DNA from: JAFDWI01 sp963764215
GTDB lineage: Bacteria; Actinomycetota; Acidimicrobiia; Acidimicrobiales; Iamiaceae
Direction of reading: 5' to 3'
Length of the DNA: 64,000 nt
Assembly (NCBI GenBank): GCA_963764215.1
Contig: CAVXRS010000010.1
Span: 62,001-126,000 of the forward strand
The position numbers were made by a program, and so were the translations under genes. Positions 54,879 through 64,000 of this stretch are shown here, piece after piece. Position 1 is the first letter of the stretch. Every line of letters starts with the position of its first letter. Under the pieces are notes generated by a model. It was not told the origin of the DNA. It saw only the letters and a list, made by a program, of their open reading frames with translations, and did not search any database.

Positions 54879-57243
54879 CCTCGCACCCCTGCACCCGTAC
54901 GGAGCGCTTCGGCCGCCGCCACGAACGAACGGCCGGCTGATTCGAGGTCGTGGCACCCCGCGATCCGTGCCCTGGCGCGCTCGCCCAGGATCCGGCTGCC
55001 CTCAGGATCGTCCCGCACCCGCCGCAGGAGCTCGCCGGCCACCTCGACATCCGGTTCGGCCCAGGAACCGAGGCCGCCGTAGACGGGCACCGAATCGGAA
55101 ATGGGCACCGACGCGGCGGGGACGAGATGGGCGACCGAAGGGTCCATGAACTCGAGGTTCCCCGAGTGCGCGGTGGCGACGCAGGGTCTGGCGCAGGCCA
55201 TGGCCTCGGCGATCAGCAGCCCGAAACCCTCGGACCGGTGGAGCGAGAGAAAGCAATCGGAGAGTTGCAGGTAGGCCGTCATCGTCGCGGCGTCCACACA
55301 GCGGTCGATGATCCGCACGTCCGGACGATCACCGATGGCCATTCTGAGTGCGTCCAGATCCGCCCAGCCGAGATTCCCGTTCATGGTCTTGAACACCAGC
55401 GCCGCGCCGTCATCGGGGCCGAATGCCGACGTGTACGCGGCCAGGGCGGCGAGTGGGTTCTTCCGCTCGCCGACGCTCGTCCAGTCGAACGCACTGAGCA
55501 CCACGAAGCCGTCGGGCAACCCGATGTCGGCTCTGGTTCGAGCGGTGACCCACCGGGGAACGGGAACGGGCTGGACGACCACCCGCACCGGCAGTCCGGC
55601 CGTGCGGTACGCATCGGCGACGTAGCTGCTGTTGACCCAGACCTCGTCGACGAGCTCAGCCGCACGGAGATGGCTCTCGGGTACCTGGGAGGTCTCCCAC
55701 GCCCAGAACCCCGCGGTGCGCCGCGCGGCGTACGCAGCCGGACCGAGCCGTCGGACCGCATCGGCGGTCCGGTCGGCATTGACGCACAGCACGTTGACGT
55801 CGTAGCGCCACGGACTGGGCGACACCGGAGCCACATGATCGCGTTCGACTCCGTGCCGCGATTCGTCGAGGACCCGGTCGAACGGCGCTCCGACGGTCGC
55901 CAGCGCCCGTTCCGCGCGCCGGGCGACCGTGCCGACGCTCTTCTCGGCCGCGAAGTAGCCGTACAGGTTCAGGCCCTCGAGCGGTGCAACGGCCGTGACC
56001 TGCACGAGCGGAGGCGGGAGCGACACCTCCGAGATGGCCGTTTCTTCCATGTCCGCCGGCAACTGGCCCTCGGCCCGGTGCTCGTCCAACCAGGCCATGA
56101 ACCCGGGACCGGACTCGCCGCGGGGGTCGGGGAACAGCACGCGGAGCCCACCTTCGGACTCCCAGCGGCCCATCAGCACCTGGGGAATCCCACCGGGATC
56201 GCTGCGCGAAAGCAACCATTTCCCGAACGACGCGCCCCCGTCCTGATCGAATGGGCCCGGTGGCAGCGGGGCTCCGGCCCGTTCGGCCGCTGCGAGTCCC
56301 GCCCGGTACGCACGCCGGATGGGAGTCGTCAGGACCAGCCCGTCCCGGGTTGCGCCCCACTGGTACGGCAGGAGGCGGTCCTGGAGGTACCCGGCCCTGA
56401 TCAGGTGCTGTGCGTGCTGGAGACACAGACCGGCGAGCACCGGGTGGTCGGGTAGGCGCACCCGTGGGTCGGCGCCCTGGTACGAACTGAGCACGTGCGG
56501 GCGGGTTGCGTCGAAGCCGCTGAAGTGGAAGAAGCGGAGCGGGCGGCCTGCCGCTTCGGGTCGGCCGTCCGAACCGATCGCCAGCGGCCTGCCCCATACG
56601 TTCCAATAGGCGACGTTGCATCCGGGATCCCGGCAGATCGAATGGGGATACAGCGGTGCGAAGTCGACCCACCGCTGGTCGGTGAACAACATCCGGTGAT
56701 GGTCGACGATCGCGTCACGACGCAGACGTTCTGCCCAGAAGTCGAGGAACCCCGACGATCGTGCACGCTCCCCGACGGCGAGGAAGCCGAGGTTGTACAC
56801 CCCCGCACCCAGAATGTCGGCCTCGTCGGGGTGACGCCCGTCGCGGAGCATCGGTCGGAGAACGTGGGGCGTCAAGACCATTCCCTCGGTGGCCGCCGGC
56901 GCCACCACGTCGTCGAAGGCGGCGTACACCTCGACATCGGGGTCGAGATAGACGACCGTGTCGTCGCCGCTCGATTCCCCCAGGCCGCGAGCAGCCACGG
57001 TTTGACGGCCGTGCAGAACTCCATCGCGGAGTAGATGCCGGCCATCCTCAACAGTTCGTCCCGGTCCTGACCGAGATCCTCGAGTCGCCAGACGGTGACG
57101 TCGCCGCCGGGGAACGACGCCGGCGTGTCGTCGACGACGAGCACGACGAAGCGTGATCCGGGGTGGAACTCGGCGAACGACTCTGCCAGGACCCTTGCAT
57201 GACACAGGTAGTTCCCGGCCACGATGGTGCATGCGGTTGGCAC
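54875..57243 (-). CDS. Two-domain glycosyltransferase (frameshifted)
   Basis: Protein of about 789 residues in two frames joined near 56980 (a run of five C on the plus strand; the total length is one base short). The N-terminal part resembles a GT-A nucleotide-sugar transferase (MPTACTIVAGNYLCHARVLAESF; VVYLDPDVEVY, the DxD). The C-terminal part, from about residue 430, is a GT-B group-1 enzyme (FVVLSAFDWTSVGERKN; LFLSLHRSEGFGLLIAEAMACARPCVATAHSGNLEF). Role: assembly of an exported polysaccharide or glycolipid, by inference. Confidence 0.75.
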
Positions 57244-57336
57244 GTTTCGACCCGGTTCCCTGCCTTGGTCAGCCCGACGACACCTGCTGATCGACGTCGA
57301 TCAGCGTACTCCGCTCGCCGCGATCGTCCACGGGGT

Positions 57337-58170
57337 TCAACGGGACGCGAGGATGATCAGGAACACCGACGCGTTGGTGAGCGAGTGGGCGATCATGCCC
57401 GTCCCCAACGAGCGTCGCTTCAGTGCAACGAATCCGAAAACCACACCGAATGCGCCGTTCGCGGTGATGAGAACGATGTTGTACAGCCCCAGGACCGGCG
57501 CGAAGTGATAGCAGCCGAACAGGATTCCCTGGAGGATGGCAGCGACCGGGGCCTTGACCCGGGTGAGCAGGCTGCGGAGGAACACGCCGCGGAAGACCAG
57601 CTCCTCGACGACGGGCGCCACGAACACCCCCACGAAGAACAGGGTGACGAGCAGGCCGATCGGTTGGGAGCGCATCAGGTCCGAGTACCGGCTCGTACTC
57701 CGGCGCAGCGCGGGGATGAAGATGAGCGGCAGCGTGACACCGATCTGCACCATGCGCGCGACGATGAACAGCAGCGGTCCCCAGCCGAGATCGGACCAAC
57801 GGAACGACACCCCGAGATTTCGCCGGAACGGTGCGGTGCGGTAGCGACGCCAGACACCCCACACGACCAGGCCGAGCCCGCCGTACACGACCACGTAGAA
57901 GACCCATTCCGAGATCTCGTACCGCGACAGGGTGGTGACCCACTGGGCCGTGGCCCCGTTGAGCAGACGACTGACGGCCACGACGGCGAACACCGCGACG
58001 AGCGCCACCCCGAAGGCCGGCCGTCGCAACGTCTCCAAGGGTGGAGCAGGTGGGTCGAGGCCAACCGCCCAACGGGCTTCGGTGGTCCAGGTGGCACCGT
58101 TCCAGTACCGGATCGACCCGGTCCACCATGGATCGGGGTACCACCCCGGCGGGAGTTGCGTGGAACTCAC
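57337..58170 (-). CDS. CPBP-family intramembrane protease with DUF2510
   Basis: Membrane protein of 277 residues. The first 35 residues form a DUF2510 motif (PPGWYPDPWW...RYWNGATWT). After that come about six helices and the CPBP motifs: EELVFRGVFLRSL (Glu-Glu-x3-Arg), FGCYHF and the HSLTN motif. Such proteins may cleave membrane peptides or confer bacteriocin immunity. It precedes the glycosyltransferase pair by 94 bp on the same strand. Confidence 0.85.
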   Translation of the reverse strand: MSSTQLPPGWYPDPWWTGSIRYWNGATWTTEARWAVGLDPPAPPLETLRRPAFGVALVAVFAVVAVSRLLNGATAQWVTTLSRYEISEWVFYVVVYGGLGLVVWGVWRRYRTAPFRRNLGVSFRWSDLGWGPLLFIVARMVQIGVTLPLIFIPALRRSTSRYSDLMRSQPIGLLVTLFFVGVFVAPVVEELVFRGVFLRSLLTRVKAPVAAILQGILFGCYHFAPVLGLYNIVLITANGAFGVVFGFVALKRRSLGTGMIAHSLTNASVFLIILASR

Positions 58171-58227
58171 CCGGGCGAGTCTTCCACGAATCCCGGCCAG
58201 TGGTTTTGGGCGCGCTGGTGCCCGAGG

Positions 58228-60498
58228 CTACTGGCGGGCCAGACCCTCCCGGGCTGCGGCCCGGCCTGTCCCGTCGGCCGCGCCTTCCCGGGCGACGAGT
58301 TGGATCACCAGTTCGTGGAGTTCGCCGGTGAACGGGTTGGCGCCGCCGTAGCGGGCCGACACCGCGGAGCCGTGGTCGTAACCGATCGAGGATCCGACCG
58401 AGGAGATCACCCGCATCAGCAGCGGCAGGTCCGCGGTACCCGCTTCGACGCCGTCGACGGTGATCGTCACCGACCCGGCGAGACCCTCGCCGCGGCGGAA
58501 GCGCGCGCCCAGTTCGCAGGTTCCCGCGGGTACGGCCACGGACGACTCGACCACGACGTGGTCGTCGAAGGCGTTGTAGTCCACGACCAGCCGGTCGGCC
58601 TGCACGAACACCGAGATCCCCGAGTTCTCGGTACCCGTGGCGAACAACACGCCCTCGTCGGCGGCCGCCCGGGTGACCCGCGCGGTCAGATCGAAGCTGC
58701 GTCCGCCGATCGCAGCGGACGCCTGGGCGGGGATCGGTGACAGAGGTGGCCGGTAGACGTAGCGGCGGTCGGCGGGGTGTGCCGAGTTGTCCCGGAACCG
58801 GGCGCCGAACAACTCGATCAGACGGTCGTCGAGCGGCAGCACGCCGTGGCGGTCGGCTTCGGCCCACCAGACGTCGATCAACTCGGCCAGCTTGTCGGGC
58901 TCGGCTTCGGCGAGATCGTTGCATTCGGACGGATCGTCTCCCAGGTTGAACAGCTCCCAGGTCTCGGTTGCGTAGTCGGCCCGCGGCGTGTGCTTCTGCA
59001 CCGCCTTCCAGTCCCCCACCACGATCGCCCGCGACCCGCCCATCTCGAAATACTGCGTGGTGTTCGTCGCCGGCGCCTCCGGGTCTGACAGCACCGACGC
59101 GAAGCTCGTGCCGGTCACCGGCAGCTGGTCGAAACCGCGGAAGGTCTCGGGTGCGCTCACGCCGACGAGCTCGTAGATCGTCGGCACCACGTCGGCGACG
59201 TTGACGAACTGGGTCCGCTTCGTCCCCGCCGCGGTTTCGCCCAGTCCCTCCGGCCAGTGCCAGATCATCGGCACGTGCACGCCGCCCTCGTGCGTGTTCT
59301 GCTTGTACCAACGGAACGGGGTGTTGCCGCACTGCGCCCATCCCCACGGATAGTTCGTGTGACTGTGCGGGCCACCGATGTCGTCGATCCGCTGCACGGC
59401 CTCGTCGGGGGTCTCCAAGATGCCGTTGAAGAACTTCATCTCGTGCATCACCCCGTAGGGTCCCCCCTCCTGCGAGGCGCCGTTGTCGGCCATCAGGACG
59501 ATGATCGTCTCGTCCAGCACTCCGAGGTGCTCCAGGCCGGCCACGAGCCGTCCGATCTGGTCGTCGGTGTGGTCCAGAAAGGCCGCGAACGCCTCCTGGA
59601 GGCGCGCGGCCAGGCGGCGCTGATTCTCCGGCAGGTCGTCCCAGGCCTCGACTCCCGGGTTGTGCGGCGCCAGCTTGGTGTGCGCCGGAATGATCCCGAG
59701 TTCCAGCTGCCGTTCGAAACACCGACGGCGGTGGACGTCCCAGCCGTCGTCGTAGCGGCCGCGGTACTTGGCCAGGTACTCGGGCGGGGCCTGGTGCGGC
59801 GCGTGGGTGGCGCCGAAGGGCAGGTACGCGAAGAAGGGGCGATCCGGACGCACCCCTCGGGAATCGGCGATCATCTTCAACAGCTGATCGACGAGATCCT
59901 CGGAGAGGTGGTAGCCGTCCTCGGGACGGCCAGGCGGGTCGATCGGGTGGTTGTCGCAGGTCAGATCCGGATGGAACTGGTCGGTCTCGCCGTCGAGGAA
60001 CCCGTAGAACCGGTCGAACCCCCGCGCCAGTGGCCACTGGTCGAAGGGTCCGGCCGCCGAACACTGCTCCATGGGGGCCAGATGCCATTTTCCGACACAG
60101 AACGTGCCCCAGCCAGCCGCGCCCAGCACCTCGGCGACCGTGGCGGCGTGGTTGGTGATGTGGCCGAGCTGGTTGGGGAAGCCGGTCTGGAAGTTCGACA
60201 GCGCCCGCATGCCCACCGCATGCTGGGACCGGCCGGTGAGCAGCGACGCCCGGGTCGGAGAACACAGCGGGGTCACATGGAAGTTCGTGAACTGCACGCC
60301 GCGGGTGGCGAGCTCGTCGATGTGCGGCGTGTCGATGTCCGACCCGTAACAGCCGAGCTGGGCGAACCCGGTGTCGTCCAGCAGCACCACGAGGACGTTG
60401 GGCGCATCGCTCCCCGGATGCGGGGGAACAGGAAAGTGCGGTTCGGAATCGAGGTGGGTGGTACCGATCTTCCCTTCGAACCAGTCGGGTGTCGCCAT
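58228..60498 (-). CDS. Arylsulfatase-type sulfatase
   Basis: Sulfatase of 756 residues. Metal ligands Asp41-Asp42 (LLDDTGF) and the formylglycine site Cys79-Ser-Pro-Thr-Arg (LCSPTRASLLTGR) are present, with GKWHLAP and ATHAPHQAP as later active-site segments. After about residue 540 a C-terminal beta domain follows (SFDLTARVTRAAADEGVLFATG). It requires formylglycine formation by an FGE enzyme not seen here. No signal peptide was recognised, so it may be cytoplasmic. Stops 57 bp before the CPBP gene. Confidence 0.9.
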   Translation of the reverse strand: MATPDWFEGKIGTTHLDSEPHFPVPPHPGSDAPNVLVVLLDDTGFAQLGCYGSDIDTPHIDELATRGVQFTNFHVTPLCSPTRASLLTGRSQHAVGMRALSNFQTGFPNQLGHITNHAATVAEVLGAAGWGTFCVGKWHLAPMEQCSAAGPFDQWPLARGFDRFYGFLDGETDQFHPDLTCDNHPIDPPGRPEDGYHLSEDLVDQLLKMIADSRGVRPDRPFFAYLPFGATHAPHQAPPEYLAKYRGRYDDGWDVHRRRCFERQLELGIIPAHTKLAPHNPGVEAWDDLPENQRRLAARLQEAFAAFLDHTDDQIGRLVAGLEHLGVLDETIIVLMADNGASQEGGPYGVMHEMKFFNGILETPDEAVQRIDDIGGPHSHTNYPWGWAQCGNTPFRWYKQNTHEGGVHVPMIWHWPEGLGETAAGTKRTQFVNVADVVPTIYELVGVSAPETFRGFDQLPVTGTSFASVLSDPEAPATNTTQYFEMGGSRAIVVGDWKAVQKHTPRADYATETWELFNLGDDPSECNDLAEAEPDKLAELIDVWWAEADRHGVLPLDDRLIELFGARFRDNSAHPADRRYVYRPPLSPIPAQASAAIGGRSFDLTARVTRAAADEGVLFATGTENSGISVFVQADRLVVDYNAFDDHVVVESSVAVPAGTCELGARFRRGEGLAGSVTITVDGVEAGTADLPLLMRVISSVGSSIGYDHGSAVSARYGGANPFTGELHELVIQLVAREGAADGTGRAAAREGLARQ

Positions 60499-60509
60499 GG
60501 GGGTCGCTC

Positions 60510-63137
60510 TCAATCTGTCGGTTGGCTCGCCCCGGCGGCAGCCAGGCGCATCAGCTCCCGGGCGACCATCGGGCCGGCGTTCTGATTCTGACCGGTGACG
60601 AGGTTGCCGTCGACGACCCAGTGATTGGCCAGCACGTCGCGCCGTGCCGTCGCGCTTTCGAACCGCGCTCCTCGGGCCCGCAGGTCGGACTCGGGATGCC
60701 GGGGGGTGGCCTCGATTCCCAGTTCGTGCACCTGCTTGTCGGTCACCGCACTGATCCGGCGTCCGGCGACGAAGGGTGCACCGTCGACCCCTTTCGCCTG
60801 CAGCAGGCCGAGTGGTCCGTGGCAGATGCCGCCGATGGCGGCACCCCTGGCATTGGCCGCGGTGACCAGCGCGCCCAGCTCCACCGAGTCGCCCAGGTCG
60901 AATGCGGCTCCCCAGCCACCGGCGAGATACACGATCGCATAGTCGTCCGCGTCGAGATCCCCCACCGCCAGCGAGTCGTCGAGCGCGCTCCGCAGCTCGT
61001 CGTCGGCGAGCAGACGATCGTCGGCCGCGGTGCGCAGCGCGGCCCGCATCGACAACGGATCGACCGGGATCGTGCCACCCTGCGGGCTCGCCAGGTCGAC
61101 GGTCGCGCCGGCGTCGGCGAACGCGTAGTAGGGCACGGTCATCTCGCTGGCGAACACCCCGGTCGGTTTGCCGACGTCGAGCACCCCGTGGTTGGTGCAC
61201 ACCACGAGCACGCGTTTGCCCACCAGGTCGTAGCCCGGGTCGCCGACCGGATCCTCCGGATGCAGTCCGACGCGCTGGAGCAGGCGGCGCGCCGCACGGG
61301 CCGGAGGTGGCGGCGACTGGACGGGTGGTCCGGCCGTCGGTCGGCGAGCCACATAGGGCCAGGGGGTGTTCCGCTCGGGAATCGATGCAGCCCGCGCCGC
61401 ACCGAGTCGCACCTCCAGATGCGCTCGCACCGCCTTCGCCTCGGGGTCGGCGGCCCGGTTGTGGAGCTCGATCGGATCTTCGGTGAGGTCGTAGAGCTCC
61501 CACTGGTCGGCCAGGGGCTCGGTGCGGTACTCGTCGCCGGTCGGCGGGCTGGCCGCGAGGTGCCGCACACCCGGCTCGGTCCAGGTGGCCGGGTCGTCGA
61601 AGGTCCGTACCAGCTTCCAGAGGTGCCCGGCGCCGCGTTCGGCGTCCTCCTCGTCGACGCGGGAGACGATGCCCTCGAAGTTCGACGCCACGTGCGCAGC
61701 CACCTGGATCCGAACTGGTTTGGGTGGATGTTCGACGCGTCCCATCCTGCGGGCCACCGCAGAGGCGAGGCTGTCGCCCTCGAGCACGTTGTCGCGGGTC
61801 ATCAGATACACCGTGCGACCCGGGTCGGGCTCGTCGGTGCCGTCGACCACCCCGAGCAGGCTGCGGCCGGGCAACGCATGGACCTCGCTGAAGGTGCGGG
61901 AGAGTGCGGCTGCGGTCGCCTCGACGTCGACGCCGGCCGCGGCCAACAAGGTCGGAACCACGTCCACGTGGGAGCTCGGCGCGTCGATCCGGCGCGCCCC
62001 GGTGGCGCTGGTGCCGGTGCGGACCACCACGAACGGCACCCGGGTCGCCTCGTCGTACAGGTTGAACCACTTCTGGTGCAGCCCGCCGTGGGCCCCGAGC
62101 AGATCGCCGTGGTCGGCCGTGCGGACGAGCACGGTGTCGGTGTCGCTCTGTTCGGTCACCGCCCTTCTCACCCGGTCGATCGATCCGTCGCCTTCGGCGT
62201 GCAACCGTTGGTAGAGGTTCCGGTAGTCCTGGGCCCGATCCCGGTACACCCGGCGTACCGCCGGCGCGAGCCCATACCCGGTCGGATACGAGGTCCGGTA
62301 GGCGATCTGGGCGGCCGGTTTGTCCCTGAGGTCCTCGGACGCACTGGCGGCCGGGGGCACCGGCGGCGGGTCGAGTGGTGAGGGCTGCAGGGGGTTCCGC
62401 CGCGCCCAGGCCGGAAAGAGCACGATGTCGTGCGGGTTCACGAAGCTCGCCACCAGCAGGAACGGGCGCAAGGCATCCGTGTCGCCCCGGCGTCGACGGG
62501 CGTACCGGTCGTTCAACCAGGCCACGACGCGCGCCGCGATGAGCGGGTCGCGGACCAGACCGCTGTCGCGCAGGCGTGCCCCGTGGGGTTCGGGCCCGAC
62601 CCACCCGGAGAAGCCGAAGGGCCCCAACGGGTCGGCATCCAGGTAGCGCTGCACCGCCACCTCGTCCACCACTCCGCTGGGGTCGTTGGTGGCCAGGGGT
62701 CCGCCGGTGGCGGGGTCGACCAGGTCCGCGTGGGAGATGTGCCACTTGCCGTCGTAATGGGTGTCATAGCCCGCGGCGCGGAACCAGTTGCCGAGCGTGG
62801 GCACCTCGCCTTCCCGCAACCAGCGCAGGCGCGAGTCGTCGGCCATCTTGCCGAGCCCGTCGGTCTGGGTCACCCCGTGCAGATCCGGGTACTGCCCGGT
62901 GAAGATCGTGGGGCGGCTCGGAACGCACGCGAGCGATCCGGTGTAGTGGCGCGTGAAGGAGACCCCGTGGTCTTCGAACCACTTGCGTCCGGTGAGGGTG
63001 TGGTCCCGCCATTCGGCGAGTGCCGGTGCGGCATCGGGCTGTTCGTAGCAGGGGATGGCCCGTTCCTCGTCGGTCATGATGATCACGACGTCGGGGCGGC
63101 CGTCGGCTGCGGCCGGCACGGTCTCAGGATCGCTCAC
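60510..63137 (-). CDS. Sulfatase fused to a DJ-1/PfpI domain
   Basis: Protein of 875 residues. Residues 10-620: a sulfatase domain with the metal pair MTDEE (Asp23) and formylglycine site Cys71-Val-Pro-Ser-Arg75, GKWHISH and HGDLLGAHGG. From about residue 641 a class I GATase-like DJ-1/PfpI domain: TGVFASE (Glu665), DLASPQGG, and the nucleophile in IGGICHGPLGLL (Cys772-His773), ending VTGQNQNA. The two halves are one uninterrupted frame. GTG 63137 overlaps the SRPBCC stop. Family precedent: choline-sulfatase-like hydrolases; DJ-1 members are glyoxalase/deglycase or protease-like. The substrate is unknown. Confidence 0.85.
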   Translation of the reverse strand: MSDPETVPAAADGRPDVVIIMTDEERAIPCYEQPDAAPALAEWRDHTLTGRKWFEDHGVSFTRHYTGSLACVPSRPTIFTGQYPDLHGVTQTDGLGKMADDSRLRWLREGEVPTLGNWFRAAGYDTHYDGKWHISHADLVDPATGGPLATNDPSGVVDEVAVQRYLDADPLGPFGFSGWVGPEPHGARLRDSGLVRDPLIAARVVAWLNDRYARRRRGDTDALRPFLLVASFVNPHDIVLFPAWARRNPLQPSPLDPPPVPPAASASEDLRDKPAAQIAYRTSYPTGYGLAPAVRRVYRDRAQDYRNLYQRLHAEGDGSIDRVRRAVTEQSDTDTVLVRTADHGDLLGAHGGLHQKWFNLYDEATRVPFVVVRTGTSATGARRIDAPSSHVDVVPTLLAAAGVDVEATAAALSRTFSEVHALPGRSLLGVVDGTDEPDPGRTVYLMTRDNVLEGDSLASAVARRMGRVEHPPKPVRIQVAAHVASNFEGIVSRVDEEDAERGAGHLWKLVRTFDDPATWTEPGVRHLAASPPTGDEYRTEPLADQWELYDLTEDPIELHNRAADPEAKAVRAHLEVRLGAARAASIPERNTPWPYVARRPTAGPPVQSPPPPARAARRLLQRVGLHPEDPVGDPGYDLVGKRVLVVCTNHGVLDVGKPTGVFASEMTVPYYAFADAGATVDLASPQGGTIPVDPLSMRAALRTAADDRLLADDELRSALDDSLAVGDLDADDYAIVYLAGGWGAAFDLGDSVELGALVTAANARGAAIGGICHGPLGLLQAKGVDGAPFVAGRRISAVTDKQVHELGIEATPRHPESDLRARGARFESATARRDVLANHWVVDGNLVTGQNQNAGPMVARELMRLAAAGASQPTD

Positions 63138-63577
63138 ACGGCACCTTTCTCGATTCGCGTTTTCAGTCCGTCCAGCAGCGTCGCGCCGACGCGACCGAGG
63201 AACCGGCAGATCACCGCGCCCACCACCGCTTGGGGAGGCCGCGGACCGGTCCACACCGTGGAGGTGAGTTCGACCTCGCACTGCCCGCCGATGGACTTCA
63301 GGGTCCAGCGGTTCTCGGCTTCGCGCACGATCCTGGGGAGGCCGATCAGCTCATAGGCCAACGTGTCGCCGGGATCCCAGGTGACGACCCGCTCGAGCAG
63401 GGTCTGGTTGCCGGCCTGGACTCTCCGTGTGACGCCCACTCCCTCGACGGCTTCGGTGACGATCTCGGAGTGGGTCACGTTCGCGGCCCAGTCGGCGATC
63501 GAGCCGAACTCCGCGAGCGTCTCCCAGACCGTGTCAACCGGGGCGGCGATGGTTCGGCGTTGGCTGATTGTGGCCAT
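63134..63577 (-). CDS. SRPBCC-family (polyketide cyclase/START-like) protein
   Basis: Protein of 147 residues with the helix-grip layout (ISQRRTIAAPVDTVWETLAEFGSIADWAANVTHSEI) and a late amphipathic helix. Such proteins bind hydrophobic ligands or act as cyclases/aromatases. It is the first gene of the minus-strand unit with the two sulfatases, coupled by a 4-bp overlap, and diverges from a TetR gene. Confidence 0.75.
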   Translation of the reverse strand: MATISQRRTIAAPVDTVWETLAEFGSIADWAANVTHSEIVTEAVEGVGVTRRVQAGNQTLLERVVTWDPGDTLAYELIGLPRIVREAENRWTLKSIGGQCEVELTSTVWTGPRPPQAVVGAVICRFLGRVGATLLDGLKTRIEKGAV

Positions 63578-63618
63578 GGACGGGACGACCTCGGGCGGAG
63601 TGGACGGAGAATTGTGAC

Positions 63619-63636
63619 ACTAGCACTAGCAATAGT
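63619..63636. promoter_or_regulatory. Possible TetR operator
   Basis: ACTAGCACTAGCAATAGT has outer ACTA/TAGT arms and an inner CTAG, lying between the divergent TetR and SRPBCC starts. It is an imperfect palindrome and may control both directions. Confidence 0.45.
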
Positions 63637-63678
63637 TGTCCACGTTCGGAGGCGGCCGCCTGGCTACGCTGCGCAATC

Positions 63679-64000
63679 ATGAAGACCCCGACGATCGCCC
63701 TGGAAGACGGACGACGCGCCCGGCGGCTTCGCAACCGTGACGCGGTGGTCGACGCCCTGTTCGAACTGCTCACCGAAGGCAGGGGCGTTCCCGGCATCGA
63801 AGCGATCGCGGCGCGCGCCGGGGTCTCGGTCTCGTCGATCTTCCGATATTTCGACGGTCTGGACGATCTGCAGCGCGAAACCCTGGAGCGCTATTTCACC
63901 CGGTTTGCCGACCTGTTCGAGATTCCCGAGTTGGGCATCGGCTCACCACCCGACCGGATCGAGCATTTCGTGCGTGCCCGTCTCCGGCTGTACGACACCA
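63679..64000 (+). CDS. TetR-family regulator, N-terminal part
   Basis: Begins at ATG 63679 and runs off the window. The DNA-binding part is seen (GIEAIAARAGVSVSSIFRYFDG). It diverges from the sulfatase unit and probably regulates it. The ligand-binding part lies outside. Confidence 0.8.
   Translation, partial: MKTPTIALEDGRRARRLRNRDAVVDALFELLTEGRGVPGIEAIAARAGVSVSSIFRYFDGLDDLQRETLERYFTRFADLFEIPELGIGSPPDRIEHFVRARLRLYDT

Noticed and set aside
60499..62745. Open frame continuing upstream of the first sulfatase
   Set aside because: It is the frame-shadow of the sulfatase-DJ-1 gene; the true start is ATG 60498, where similarity begins.
1..64000. CRISPR arrays or rRNA/tRNA genes
   Set aside because: No regularly spaced short repeats and no recognisable rRNA or tRNA were found by reading.

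Overview
The window is GC-rich, gene-dense bacterial chromosome, probably from an actinomycete-type organism (Actinomycetota, possibly class Acidimicrobiia; inferred, not proven). The clues are an order resembling the actinobacterial housekeeping cluster (ftsK, rimO, pgsA, cinA, recA, miaB, miaA, dapF, hflX, lexA, nrdR), actinobacterial-type SOS boxes (TCGAAC-N4-GTTCGA), a class II B12-dependent ribonucleotide reductase with NrdR boxes, an F420-type LLM oxidoreductase, a mycofactocin-type SDR and a DUF222/HNH protein.

Layout. 0-5.4 kb: end of an MtrB-like sensor kinase with a GerMN lipoprotein, glycerol kinase, an SDR and a GT-C membrane glycosyltransferase. 5.4-12.7 kb: csoR, nrdJ, a lipase, a RibD-like reductase, nrdR, and a LysM protein divergent from lexA across four SOS boxes. 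12.8-22.2 kb: one minus-strand block, miaB, a kinase-fold protein, miaA, dapF, hflX, dapC (each start overlapping the previous stop by a few bases), then a membrane protein, dapD and dapE. 22.2-28.7 kb: a hypothetical gene, a 2.6 kb insertion (secreted G1-type peptidase, small membrane protein, GNAT acetyltransferase) flanked by a 253-bp direct repeat of the recA 3' end, then intact recA and cinA. 28.9-44.2 kb: DUF222/HNH, LLM oxidoreductase, membrane protein, pgsA-rimO-DUF4395, a pterin dehydratase, ftsK, an M16-like protein, and dapA-rnj-hypothetical. 44.3-53.7 kb: ferritin-like oxidase with a TetR gene and a perfect palindrome, a second TetR gene, SURF1, flavodoxin, and two acyl-CoA synthetases around an acyl-CoA dehydrogenase and a beta-helix protein. 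53.7-64 kb: two glycosyltransferase genes, a CPBP protease, two sulfatases (the second fused to a DJ-1/PfpI domain), an SRPBCC protein and a divergent TetR gene.

Functional themes: DNA damage response (lexA, recA and a LysM candidate division inhibitor, all with SOS boxes), deoxynucleotide supply (nrdR-nrdJ), succinylase-route diaminopimelate synthesis (dapA, dapC, dapD, dapE, dapF), tRNA and ribosomal-protein modification (miaA, miaB, rimO), and accessory lipid, sulfate-ester and glycan functions.

Quality caveat: eight conserved or clearly coding genes (lexA, dapE, the 14.8-kb membrane gene, dapF, miaA, cinA, SURF1, the large glycosyltransferase) need one or more single-base shifts to read through. 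The pattern looks like residual indel errors in the assembly rather than real gene loss.
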